From NCBI GenBank assembly GCA_963693085.1, contig OY856413.1, positions 545,824,879-545,888,878 on the forward strand: a stretch of DNA of 64,000 bases, read 5' to 3'. A model generated the notes under the pieces. It had not been told where the DNA came from. It worked only from the letters and a program-made list of their open reading frames with translations, and ran no database searches. Positions 52,268-64,000 of this stretch are shown piece by piece. The DNA comes from Alisma plantago-aquatica. Lineage: Eukaryota; Streptophyta; Magnoliopsida; Alismatales; Alismataceae. A program made the position numbers and the translations under genes. The number at the start of each line of letters is the position of its first letter. The stretch's first letter is position 1.

Positions 52268-52708
52268 GGAAAAAAAACTAAAATGGCACAGTTTGATAAA
52301 AATAATTTTGGGAATAGCACCTCTGTGAAAATGATTTTCAAACTAGTCCACTTTTCTGAGAAAAACGCCACATGAATTGGTATTTTTCTAATGGAGGTTG
52401 TGAAAACACCACTATAATTGGAACTTTTAATAAAAATAAAAAAACAAAACAAAAAGTCAAAAGAGTTGGCGTTTTCATCCAAAAGTGTTGGGTGAAAACG
52501 CCAACTTTCTTGGCGTTTTTGCTTTGTATTTTTTTTTATTTTTGATTGAAAGCTCCAAATGTAGTGGCGTTTTCACAAATTTTATCCGAAAAACGCCAAT
52601 TCAAATGACGTTTTATCATAAAAGTGGGCTACTTTGAAAACTATTTTCATAGAGGTGCTATTCCCGGAATTATTTATATCAAACTGTGCCATTTTGATTT
52701 TTTTTTCC
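52268..52708. mobile_element. Mutator-type foldback MITE with 9-bp target duplication
   Basis: Long inverted arms (about 150-200 bp each) start from GGAAAAAAAACTAAAATGGC and its near-complement at the right end. The centre is rich in AACGCCAA/TTGGCGTTTT motifs. It is flanked by TACATCGTG (52259-52267) and TACGTCGTG (52709-52717), 9 bp with one change, the usual length for Mutator-like elements. It is non-coding. Confidence 0.82.
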
Positions 52709-52826
52709 TACGTCGTGATGACTTAGCATCGTACTGTCAGATCAAGAATCTTCGACCATACTTTCGTATGATCTAGTTTGGCTGCTATTTTTATGGCAAA
52801 ACATAAGAAAATACCCAAAGTCATTT

Positions 52827-55034
52827 ACTACAAGCTTGGGGTGACCTTAGGAGGGAATATCTACTATAAGCTTGGGGTCGTTCAAAGGATGGAGACCAGA
52901 TTCCATACTTAGGTATCCCGTTGATCAGAGGTAGAATCATGGTTAGACATTTTGATGGCTTGATAAATAAGATCACAAAGAGGATTACATCATGGGCGGG
53001 TTCCCTTCTCTCCTTCTCGGGTCGACTAACTTTAGTTAGATCCGTTCTTTCAGCCATACCCACCAATAATTTGCTTGCTTATGCGGTTCCTAAAGCTATC
53101 TTGAGAGGTATGGAGAAAAAATGGCGAGTTTCCTTTGGGAGTCTAGAGAGGGGGTGAGGAGGCATCACTGCGTCATATGGGGCATTGTGGCCTCCCCGAC
53201 CATGGAGGGTGGGTTAGGGGTCCAGAGGCTTCTAGATAGATCCCAAGCTTACCTTATAAAAGTCGTTCGGGGTATCCTATAGGGTTCCTCTCTTTGGGCT
53301 AGGTTTTGTCTCCAAAAATACGTAGGGCCAATTGGGATTTAGTCTTGACCAACCCATGGCACCTTAAAAGGGTACGACATCATCGTTATATTGGAGGATA
53401 ATATGGGAGGTTTTTCCTATAGTGATGAGAAACACTAGGTGGTTTTTAGTCTCTGGGAACATTTCTTTCGAGGTTCTCTTTTTTTTTTTGGGGGGGGGGG
53501 ATGTCAGTTTAGATTCTTGGAGACATGATGGTTTGGACATAGACCCTAAAGTTAGAGTGAGAGATTTTTTGTGTGGATAACGGTAGTAGAGTTTAGAATC
53601 TTGTTGGACTTTAGGGTGTTCTAGTGGAAGTGGTTGTTGAGGAGGCCCTTAGAGCTCGAACAGAGCCGTGGGTGACGAGGGAGGGGAGGACAAACCCATA
53701 TGGATGCCTCATGAAGATGGCCAATTCACGGTTAAATCTGTGTTGGAGATCCTTAGATGACACCGCCTTGTCCCACACTTGGGTAGGTCTGTGGGCCTTA
53801 GATGGGTTTGGAACCCGACTCTTCTGCTAAAAAATAGTGCCTTTGCATGGAAATTCTCACGAATGGCAGTTTTTAAAGATGACAGGATCATGTCTTGTCA
53901 TGTTCCTATAGTTTCGAGATGTGAATGTTGTGATCTAGGACAATTAGAAACATTGGACTATCTTTTTCTACCTGGGGACATAGAAAAGTACCTTTGGATT
54001 GATGGAAAAAAGATCCTAGATGTTAACTCCTTTAGTTCCTATAGGTCAGTTGGCTTGGTCCTGCACTGCTGTTGGTCCCTTTCAGATGAGAATTCATGGT
54101 GTGGCTCCTTCGTGGCATCCCCCTCTTTCTATTCTTTGGTGTATCTAGGTGGATATATGTGCTAGTAGGTTTAACAGTAGAAAGATGGATAGCAAGAGGA
54201 TTCAGCACCAACTATGCCTCTTGTGCAAATCTAGTTGACCATATACCCCCAAGCATGTGTGGATAGATGGAGGAACCAAATAATTTTAGAGAGAGAGGGG
54301 ATTCTCTCCACATCTTAGGGTCCAACATTATGTTCATGTTCCCATTTTTTTGGCGGGGCTCGACAGAAGGATTGTTTAAGCTCAATGTTTCCAATGTGAG
54401 ATGTAAGTGAGACAGGAAGGGAACATATGGTAGGGTCTTTGGGGCATAATTATATCTTCTTGTGGTAATGATTTAGTGGGTTTGGTGTGCGCTAGCATAG
54501 GGGCCTCCCACATTGGCTGTCTCTTAGAGGTGTTCAAGGTAGGACTTGGACTCTTTATTCTCCCCCCTCCACCTTCCGACATAGTTTTGGAAAGTGATGA
54601 GCAATGCTAAGTCTCCCTTCTAAATTGAATATCACATTCCCCATGGTGAGTGAGTAGACACATTCAGCATGTTAAGGAGATTATGCAGGCTAGGTCCTAT
54701 CAAACCTCCTTTATACATAGAGTATCCAATAGGCTTGCCATAGAATTTTTTATATATGGTACAGGGTTACAACATCCATATGTGTTTCAAGACCTCAGAG
54801 CTATGCCTCCACCTATTTGGGGTTGTTTATATTAGAGTCCTGGGGCATTTCTTAATTGAGGCGTAAGGGGTGATGTTGCAAACATATAGATAATTTTTTA
54901 TTGTCTTTCTGAGTCATAGTCTTGAGTTGAGGATCCATTTTTTAGTTATTTGGTATCCTCCTGTAACCTTGTTTTTTCTTGCCCACTAGGGAATGGGATG
55001 AATAGAATTCCCCCACTGTTTATTCAAAAAAAAG
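52827..55034 (+). pseudogene. LINE-3: 5'-truncated LINE with 12-bp target duplication
   Basis: The + strand shows the RT C-terminus (YLGIPLIRGRIMVRHFDGLI, SWAGSLLSFSGRLTLVRSVL, IPTNNLLAYAVPKAIL; 52908-53155) and a following segment with GGLGVQRLLDRSQAYL. A zf-RVT-like part (53680-53990, LRWVWNPTLLLKNSAFAWKF, VSRCECCDLGQLETLDYLF) comes next. The end has a run of eight A (55026-55033). The flanks share CCAAAGTCATTT (52815-52826 and 55035-55046), a clean LINE target duplication. Many stops and frameshifts make it dead. The RNase H region is too decayed to read with confidence. Confidence 0.88.
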
Positions 55035-55046
55035 CCAAAGTCATTT

Positions 55047-55316
55047 TGCATCTATATGGCGAACTAAATTGATGCGAAATCTAAAACAAGAGTATGACAA
55101 CATAACATATATATTGGTTGGAAACATGCAAAGCCTGTCAATCAGGATTCCTCACTTTTGTGCATAACATGTTTGGATATAGTTTCTCATCAATCTTTGC
55201 ATCCTCAAACCTTCACTTGTGTACCGGCCCAACAATCATAGACACAATGCTCATCTGATTCCAAATATATTGTCTTGAGGGAAACCACACTGGTAATGAT
55301 TTGGGAAAAACCTTAA
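55047..55316. other. Short unique spacer
   Basis: Nothing is recognised between the LINE-3 duplication and the family B LTR. Confidence 0.4.
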
Positions 55317-56969
55317 TGTAACATCCCTGACCTGGGTTACGCTTAAACCTAGATGTTTTGCTTAATAAAGTTGCTTATATACTTTCTCTTATCTCTTGAA
55401 AAGTAATTAAGGCTCAAGAGGAACTTATATTTCAATTTTAGTCCTTTTTGAATAATGTTGAAATAGTTTTACTTGTTTTGGACTAAAGTGCAAATTACCC
55501 AAGTTGAGGGATTAAATTGCAAATGTTACATGGTGAAATGTTCCTCTAGTATTGAAGCATAGAATGATGCAGAGGTATGGCTTGTAGGGGCCTGAATAAC
55601 AAGAAAGAGCCTGTTGAGCAATGTTTGTGCATTAAAACCTAGTTTTGGTGTAATGTGCAATTTACCCAAAATATAGAGTTTAATATGTAAAATACCACTT
55701 CAAGAGGGTTCCTCATGATTCTTGGCATCATTTAAATAAAATATTTTGAGAGGGGCGCCTTATTTGAATCATTTTGGAAGAAAGAGAATCTTGATATTAA
55801 AATAATCAAGATTTAAGCATAATTGGAACTTTACTTCAAAGTAATGAAAAAATAAATATGTTAATCGAAGTTTCCTTCAACCAAAATGGTAATGGTTGAA
55901 ATTAGATAAGGTTGGACGAGCATGTGCCTTGCAAAGGGACTAAAATATCTAAGTGAGTGGAGAACCCACTCACATTAGTTAAATCAAAAGTAATATCCAC
56001 TAAAAATTGGATATTAGTATTATATGATTTAAGGTGCTTAATTTTCTTTTCCTTAATTCATGGATAATTAAGAGGAATTATAAGTAGGGGAAGATGGATT
56101 TACATGCAAGGAATGGATGGGGGAGAGGTGGAACCAATTTTGGAATTAAAAGGATTTTATAAAATATTTTCTCTCACATTGAATTTCATATAAAAACACC
56201 TTTTACAACTCAATTGAGAGGCTTTTTCAAAACCAAGTCGACTCTTTTCTTGAAAAACGACCAAGCGAGATTTGGAGGAACAGGAGGACGAACCCCAACC
56301 TATTGGTAAGCTCCATGACCTCTTTTCACCTTGATTCCATGGTGGAAATTGAAAATCAATGTATGATTTCTTCTTATCTCCATTCCATCTTCAATTCTAG
56401 CCATTCTGTTTCACTCAAAGCTTAAGGATGAGCTTGGGATAGTGGAAGGTGTTGCTTTCACCATTAAATACATGGATTTTGAAGATTTTAAGCTCAATTG
56501 AAGGCGGGTTATATAACTTGAACCCTTGAATGTTATTATTGATTTCATACCTCTATCAATTGTTGATCCTTTCTTCATTCTCAAAATTTTATTTGATTGA
56601 TTGATGCAATCACCATGAAAATCACAGAAAGCTTCGTGGGTTTATAGCTTTATGATGATGACATCATCATAAGCACACACCTCTACAAATATCTATTGCA
56701 AACGGTTTCCAAATTTGAGTCCAATCGGTTTCAATAAAGTTAGCCAAACAGTTTCATCAAACCATTTGAAACCACACAGTTTCAAAACCGTGTGGAATAG
56801 TTGACCACAGTTGACCATTTGGAGTTCATATGCTGATGTTTATGGTTTATGACCCATTAAATCCAATTGATTGGCTTCAAAGGGTTCATCAGTTAAAGGT
56901 CCATCAAGTATCAAACCCTAATCGGGTTGAGTGCTGAAATTCTCAATTGATTGATTTAATTTTTGGGTT

Positions 56970-57900
56970 GACTAACCCAAACGGTCTCAAGACCGTTTGG
57001 AGGTCACCCAAATGGTCTCAAGACCGTTTGGAGGTCAACCAAGATCATTTGTAAGTCTATGATGAAGTATGATTAGATGGTTGAAGATCTAGTGATATCA
57101 AATTGAAATACAATCAATAGCTCAATTGATGATCAATTCTATGATGCAAACCCTAATTGAATTTCACAAATTCCAATGATGGGACTTGTCAAACGGTCTC
57201 AAGACCATTTGTATGTTAACCAAACAACCTCAAGACCGTTTGAGGTTAGGTTATGACATGGCTAAGTGGTGATTCAATGATTTTAATAGAATTAGTCCTA
57301 CAATGTCAACAATTGAAGGTATCTCGATTTCAAAACCCTAATTCAATTAGGTTAAAACCCTAATTGATGGTTTCTTAATTTTAAAACCCGAATTGATGGT
57401 TCAATTGAAGGTTGCTTTAATGGTTCAATTGAGGTTAATTCAATGTTTCAATTGATAGGAGGGTTCAACAGGTGAAACCCTGAAAACGATTTAGTTGATG
57501 GATATCTTTTGGTCTATTCGGTTTTGAGTGGGTTTGGACCAAACGGTCTCAAGACCATTTGAGTCCAAAGGGTCTCAAGACCTTTTGGGATCAAATGGTC
57601 TCAAGACCATTTGGGACCCAACGGTCTTAAACTGTTTGGAGACCCAAGTTGATTCAGTTTCAAAATGTTTTGTCTAAACAGTTTTATATGTCTAATCAGT
57701 TTCAACTTGATTTGGCTAAACAGTTCCAAACCAATTAAATGGCCAATGTAATCAAGACCATTTGGAGGTCTAAATGGTCTTATACCATTTGGAGGTTATT
57801 ATAGTAATACCATTTGGAGTCTATTTGGTCAAGATCGTTTGGGGTCTAAGTGACCAAGACTATTTGGGAATAAATTAATCAAAATTGTTTGGAAGTCTAT
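56970..57900. repeat. Palindrome cluster in family B LTR, copy 2
   Basis: Repeated AACGGTCTCAAGACCGTTTG and decayed forms are present, homologous to 7405-8170. Confidence 0.8.
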
Positions 57901-58257
57901 GGTGATTGAAGGTCAATCAACTACTTGATTATTTATGATGAAAATCAATGATGATTATAATGGTTGTACCTTTAAGGTACTAGATTGATTGGTATCCTTA
58001 GTGGGGTTAACCTTTGATGCATACTAATGCAATAGTCCAATACATTCTGATAACCCTAATTACATGTATTTGAATAAAGAATGGACTCAATTTGATTAAG
58101 ATTAGAGTAGAGAACATCCTAGAGAGGATGAGAAAGAGAAATTCATACATGCATAATAATCATGTATCAATCAATCCCAACACATTCAAAATGAATGGGA
58201 TATATAATTAGGGTATGATCCTTGATAAATAGATCATAAAACCCTAATTGAGTTGAC

Positions 58258-58870
58258 TGACGAACTTAAACCCTAATTTAGGGCAATAGTGAGTGAAACC
58301 CTAATCTAGGGGAATGATGTGATCCTAATATAGGATAATGATATGTGAAACCCTAACACAAGGTTGTGCTATGTGAAACCCTAACATAAGGCAATGCTAT
58401 GTGAAACCCTAATGCAGGGTAATGCTATGTGAAACCCTAACACAAGGTAATGCTATGTGAAACCCTAATGCAGGGTAATGTTATGTGAAACCCTAACACA
58501 GGGTGATGCTATGTTAAACCCTAATGCATGGTAATGCTATGTGAAACCCTAACACAAGGCAATGCTATGTGAAACCCTAATGCAGGGTAATGCTATGTGA
58601 AACCCTAACACAAGGTAATGCTATGTGAAACCCTGATGCAGGGTAATGCTATGTGAAACCCTAACACAAGGTAATGCTATGTGAAACCCTAACACATGGT
58701 GATGTTATGTGAAACCCTAATACAGGGTGATGCTATGTGAAACCCTAATGCAAGGTAATGCTATGTGAAACCCTAATACAAGGTGATGCTATGTGAAACC
58801 CTAATACAGGGTGATGCTATGTGAAATACTAACACAGAGTGATCCTATGTGAAGCTCAAATATAGAGTGA
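58258..58870. repeat. 28-bp tandem repeat with AAACCCTAA core, about 21 units
   Basis: Units such as GTGAAACCCTAATGCAGGG plus TAATGCTAT repeat every 28 bp. Two unit types (AACACAAGG and AATGCAGGG) often alternate, suggesting growth as 56-bp dimers. Confidence 0.92.
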
Positions 58871-59828
58871 TGAGTTATGAATGTAATAAGAAAACCCTTG
58901 TATTGCATGGTACTGATATATAATGGATATAATTGTTATCATGTAGGTATGTTGAGATGATGAGTATAGCCAGGTATGAGCTATGATGCTCTGTATATTG
59001 AAAATGTTTTATAGGCCTTATAAGCCTTCATATGATTTGTTTCTTAGTGAGAGGTAACCTAAAATTAATGAGCCCTGTGTGTCATATGATGTTTTAATTA
59101 TTGAAATTGTTTATGGGCTTCATAATCCATAATATGCCTTGTTGCCTATTAAGGGGTAACAAGAGGTGATATGAGCTTTGTGAACTGTGTGGAATGCTTG
59201 TGTAGCAAGAATCATAATTTCCTTAGTTAGAGGACTTGAAGGTATTAGTTACCTAACAACTTTTAACAAGTTTTCTATGATAAACTAAGGGTTGAATACC
59301 CATGATAAATGGTTGATGTTACTTTGTTTAGTAGATCCTAGAAGGATCAATGTTATACATGTGTTTTAAACTTCTTATGGTATAAATGATAGACTTATTT
59401 ATCAAGTTATAGCTGAAATTCTTTGAATATGAGTATTGCTCTAATTGGTTTAGAGATTGAACTAGCTGTTGTTAAATATAAATTTCCTCTGCTCAGTGTT
59501 AATCCAATAACTACTATAATAATGTTCGTGGCAGAGAGTTATATCTCTCACTGGGACAATTTACAATTGTCTCACACCTGTGGGATCCACATTTTTAGGT
59601 GGATGCGAACGAGGAGACATGAATCCTTAAGTAGGTGAAGAACAACAACAACAGCAGTAGAAGAGAACCACAGTGATTCCTCAGGTGGAAACACTGGTTG
59701 TCACGTCTTGTATATATGTATAGAAAGTCCTATGTGTCGTCTATGTACTCCCAGGTCCTCAAAGTAATAGTTAGTGCTTTTGATATTTTGGCTTAGTGCC
59801 TCTAGATTTTATACTGCCTATACCAAGT

Positions 59829-62800
59829 TGCTACACCCACATATCACAATAACAACTAATCATTAGATTAGGACATAAATTGAGCATTAAAAACAATTCA
59901 AAGATAATTTTTAAACTTTTCCAGATTTCAGCTCTTTGTTTTCTCACTTTCAATCACATAAACTAACTTTACAATGGAATTTAAACCTTGATTTCTCTAA
60001 TCTAATTTCAATAATAAAGATATATATCTAAAAATTCGTTCTATTTCTCACACTTCCATGTATTTAACTTGGTAATTGGATACATACTTTATTAATAAGG
60101 AAACAAAGTTACACATCACCTTTTACAACTTTGTTATTCATTTACAAGGACCTAAAGTGACAAGGACTGAGTGAACTTGACTAATCTGATACTTGTCTCA
60201 TATGGCATATCTACCCGGCATTGGCATTATTCAATTCCCACAGTTTCCCTAAAATTTTGTGAGAGAGGGATGAACCTACTCGCTCAGTGAATGAGTAATT
60301 CAAATAAACAATTTGAAGCACTTAAATAGTAAAAAGATATATTATTGTGCAACTAATTTTTAAGTAATACAATAAAGTGCTATAAAGGAACTAATCATTC
60401 ACAAACATATAATTTATAGGACTATTCTAATTAACTACAAGGAGTAAATCAATATCTGAACATAATTGATGAATCTCAAAGGAACTTGTCATTTAGAAAC
60501 ATACAAATGATAGGTTCCTTCAAACAAAGAGTAATCAACAATTGGCCATACTTGATTAATCTCTTTTTCATCTTAATATGCCTTGAATCCATATGAAGTG
60601 TACCAAGACATGTGAAACAATCATAGCAAACTTCAATCTCACTCCACAAGACTTAAAAGAATGCATGTCCTAAGTCTATAATATCAAACAATCTCTTTTA
60701 TAGTGGGCCTCTCCATGTCTAGATCTTAGCATCTAATGAGAGTGGCCAAATTTTTGGACTCCTCCTTTAAACCTGAGTACTCATGCAGAGAGTCAAAGCA
60801 CTCATGCTAATTCTACATCAATGGTCGTACTAAAGATGACCATTGATCTGGAACACAGGTACCACCGGCTCCCAAATTTGTGTTGGATACCTCACAATCA
60901 TAAGGAGTCTACCCTCAATGGCCTAGACCCCTATACCCTACCAGTACATTCTGAATTACCTCATTTTGGACAACCTCTACTCTGGAAGCATATTTCCTCC
61001 TCACATAGCATGCCTCCTTTGGAGAATTCTATAGTGTTCAGGGCATAAAATGTCTAATTCACTCTTTGAGTTCATAGTTCAATCATCAAATCAACATTTC
61101 TTAGCTTAACCTTGTAAACTGTTCCATTCATGAATTATATGTAATATGTATCATCAATTGAGCTACTAAGAAACACTACTTATCATATTGAGAAACACAA
61201 AAATGAAAATACTTGAGTTACTGTATGACCTATCCTTAGGTTTTCATTTTCCTCTTTCACATTTAACATGACTCGCATAAGGGTTTCAACATCATAAACT
61301 TTAACTGGTAAAATACTGCTTCAAACAATTCACATAGAACCAAACATGTATATGAAACCCTGGTATGGAACTGAACTAGGGCTTCCATGCCATTCGTTGA
61401 AATATCATGCATCAAGAATAACCTTGAATAAATAAATCAATAATGTCAAAAAGAATTACTTTTGTTGGATTTCATAATGTCTATTTGCAAACTTCTAACT
61501 TTCCAATCATCTAGGGTTTAACCATCTTTACTAAGATATCAAGCAAATAGTGATAAATTCTAATAAATCCCTAGATAATATATGAAATATATGTACTAAA
61601 CATTCAAATAAAACAATCAGTTAATAAAAAAGAAGATTCAATAGGCAAAGTTCTTCAGTTAGTTATAAAACAATTTTAGACATAATAAAAAAACTTAGAT
61701 TTTGTTATAATCTTCTAACTTTTGCAATAACTCTAGGAATTCTACTCTAGATAGTTGGTATCCATTTCTAATATGATTTAATCATCTGAAATTCATCACA
61801 TCAGGAAAACAATCCATTTCTATATTATCTTGTAAAAGCTACAATTGAAGGTAGGTTTAGGTTTTACTTTTGCATATAGAAAGAACCAAAAATTTGTTTG
61901 GATTCAATGCATTTTAATGCAACCTACTATTATATGAAAGTACCCACTCACCTAAGGTATAAAACACCTTAAATTTTGTAGTCCAACATCTAGAATTCTT
62001 GAATCCATATCAAACCTCAAGCAATTCACCATTTTATTCTTGATTCCAACTCGAAAGCCCTAGGAATGGAGAATTGTAGAGAAAGAACAAGAAAGGTAAT
62101 GATTTGATATCATTTTGAATAAAATTATCATAGGGAATAAATCTATACATTGTGAGTGAAGAATTACCAAGAAAATCTATCTAATGATTACCAACTTACT
62201 TGATTTCATCAACTCTAGGAAGAGAAAACCCCAGATCAACATCTTCACTTCTTTATCCTTTCCCTAAATATACCTCCCTCTCTAGGATTTTGTAACTCTA
62301 GAATGAACCACAAAATATGGGAGCTAAAATTGTGTTAGGTTATTCATACAAAGCAATTGAGGTGCTTGGAACAATTGAAAATTAACCTCTTCTTATATTT
62401 TATTTTATTTTAGAGGATTTTTTTGTCGCAAAATGTTACTGATAAATGTTTACTAAATAGGTACAAACTCCTCTAAAAATTATGGGAAGTTCTCATTTCG
62501 GGATTAATAGAGGCATTTTCTCCCCTCTCACATACCCGTGGTAGAGGTTGAACGCCCAGGACAGTGGTAAATCAAGGCATCTATTGGGATTCAAAAAAGT
62601 TATCATTTTATCAGATATAAAGTTTTGGAGATCAAGTAAAAAAAGTTAGGTCATTCCGAGTTACCAATAAATAACTAAAAGTCAAATACTACACTACTAT
62701 GTTGCAGTATGCAACATGGTCATTCAAACTACAATTTGATTGAACAACAATGAACATCCAAATATTCTAAATTTGGCAGTAACATACATAATGGAGTTAT

Positions 62801-63076
62801 CTAGATCATATCCAAATTTCAAGTAAACCTAAGTTACCTAAAAAACAATAAACATGTTTTACTATACCATTATTTTTATCGCATTCTCTATTCATATACC
62901 ATCAAAACCCTAATTCTAGCCGGCTAGGGTTTATACTTCTCAAACCTCAATTATTCAAAATGAATGCACACATAGCATTTTCGTTAGGTTTAAAATGTTT
63001 GGATACCATTTAATTAAACATGTAATCATCTAAGTAAACACTAAGTTAGCAATTAAGCTCAGACATGGTCATAACA
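59829..63076 (-). mobile_element. Family C LTR, copy 2: 3' LTR of a minus-strand element
   Basis: Read on the minus strand it starts TGTTATGACC (63076) and ends GGGTGTAGCA (59829), about 3.2 kb. It is homologous in reverse complement to 1-2284 and, more distantly, to the LARD-A LTRs. The minus-strand tract TTTTTTAGGGGGAAGAT just outside 63076, preceded by GAGGACAAAAC, is a polypurine tract. So this is the 3' LTR and the element's body runs rightwards. Confidence 0.8.
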
Positions 63077-64000
63077 ATCTTCCCCCTAAAAAAGGTTTTG
63101 TCCTCAAAACATAAATACACATGAAAAGTATAATCATTATTTCTTTTAAACTTCTAAAATCTCATATCTCACTTACTCATGTATTTTTTTTTAAAAGTAA
63201 ATTCAACATTGATTCCTTTAATTCTCTTCCAACCATAAAGAATTGAAAAAACAAAAGAATTTTCTATGTGAGAATCAATCAATAGGAAAGAGAAAGAGAA
63301 ATAAACCATTTTCAATCTTGTCATACTAGCTTGAGGTGTTACCTGGTAATCGGATCCAACTATCTCAATTCATACAATTCTATATGTACTATTGTTCTAT
63401 ATCACATCTCAATGACTAAAGAGAGTTCATCTTGCTATTTTAAAGTTTACAATATCAAAGCACTCATAACATGTAAGACTAGATTTAACAACAATTATAC
63501 AATACTAAAAACCCAAGTCCCTTTATGTTACTTATCCTTTTCATTTTGATCATATAGAATAAACATGTATGACATTAAAATATTTGAGGTAAGAATGGAT
63601 TGTTCATTATTCTTTTTATTACTACAAGAGTTTATTTCATATCGGGCTTTGCTCATGTTGCACTTGTCCTTTTGTTCAAATCACACTTCTTACATTTCAC
63701 ATCTATTTCTTATCATTTGTTCTTAGTCACTTCCATGATATTTATCTATCTTTCTCATTTTCTACCTTTACACCATGTATTACTATCATTGCTAGTTTAC
63801 TTCTAATATTGCTAATCTCAGGATTTTATTTTATATTATTGTCAGCACTCAAGACACTAGTGACATCCTTCAAATCAATAAAACCCTAAGTATTCCAACA
63901 TGTGATCCTTATTCATTAACATGATATTGTTGTGACTTGATTTTCTTCCCTTAATCCAAATTCCAACTTCATCTTTATTGAAGTTTTACTAAAGTCTTCC
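63077..64000 (-). mobile_element. Start of internal region of the family C element
   Basis: It begins (read leftwards into the LTR) with the polypurine tract. The rest is AT-rich with no recognisable pol sequence, as in LARD-A. The primer site and 5' LTR lie beyond the window. Confidence 0.6.

Larger units (their letters stand above)
55317..59828 (+). mobile_element. Family B LTR, copy 2, right end interrupted
   Basis: It begins TGTAACATCCCTGACC and follows 5993-10403 along its length (palindrome cluster, 28-bp array, 3' region). Near 59828 it is cut by the family C LTR before the end equivalent to GTGTGACA is reached. The missing tail is expected beyond the window. No polypurine tract precedes 55317, so it was a 5' or solo LTR. 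Confidence 0.8.

Noticed and set aside
58258..58870. Interstitial telomere array
   Set aside because: The AAACCCTAA core occurs once per 28-bp unit rather than as head-to-tail 7-bp repeats.

Overview
This window looks like nuclear DNA from a flowering plant with a large, repeat-rich, AT-rich genome. The evidence is plant-type CACTA genes, long-LTR Ty3/gypsy derivatives primed by initiator-Met tRNA, a Cassandra TRIM array, plant LINEs and MITEs. I see no intact host gene and no tRNA gene. Nearly all coding signal comes from decayed transposable elements. The species cannot be named from the sequence.

Layout. 1-2284 is the end of a long LTR (family C, + strand). 2285-5992 is degraded sequence with a copia Gag remnant. 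5993-10403 is a solo LTR (family B) with several internal tandem repeats. 10404-14012 is unannotated. 14013-45783 is one nest of insertions. Its base is a minus-strand LARD-like element (LARD-A) with LTRs of about 4.8 kb, an internal domain of about 0.8 kb and a perfect 5-bp target duplication at its outer ends. Its right LTR holds an 11.0-kb CACTA transposon (22006-33043, 3-bp duplication) and a tandem array of Cassandra TRIMs (35168-45618, 5-bp duplication). The last Cassandra LTR in turn holds a second LARD-like element (LARD-B, 38353-45471, LTRs of about 3.2 kb). The intact left LTR of LARD-A supplies the empty sites that prove the CACTA and Cassandra insertions.

45784-55316 holds three LINE fragments (one inserted backwards inside another), three copies of a MITE flanked by GA/CT and TA microsatellites, and a Mutator-type foldback MITE. 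55317-59828 is a second family-B LTR, apparently interrupted by a minus-strand family-C element whose 3' LTR is 59829-63076. Its internal region runs to the window edge.

The CACTA element is the main coding feature. Two minus-strand genes lie head to tail: a TNP2-type transposase (26407-29654) and a 13-exon gene (22833-26283). The second gene carries a Transposase_24-like region followed by an Ulp1/C48-type protease domain whose His, Asp, Gln and Cys positions are all visible. Both carry premature stops, so this copy is probably non-autonomous. Upstream of the transposase lies a 449-bp tandem repeat (4.7 units), each unit holding a hairpin of about 190 nt, which is a plausible small-RNA source. 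In each family the ends, primer sites or target duplications were read by eye. No alignment or database search was run.
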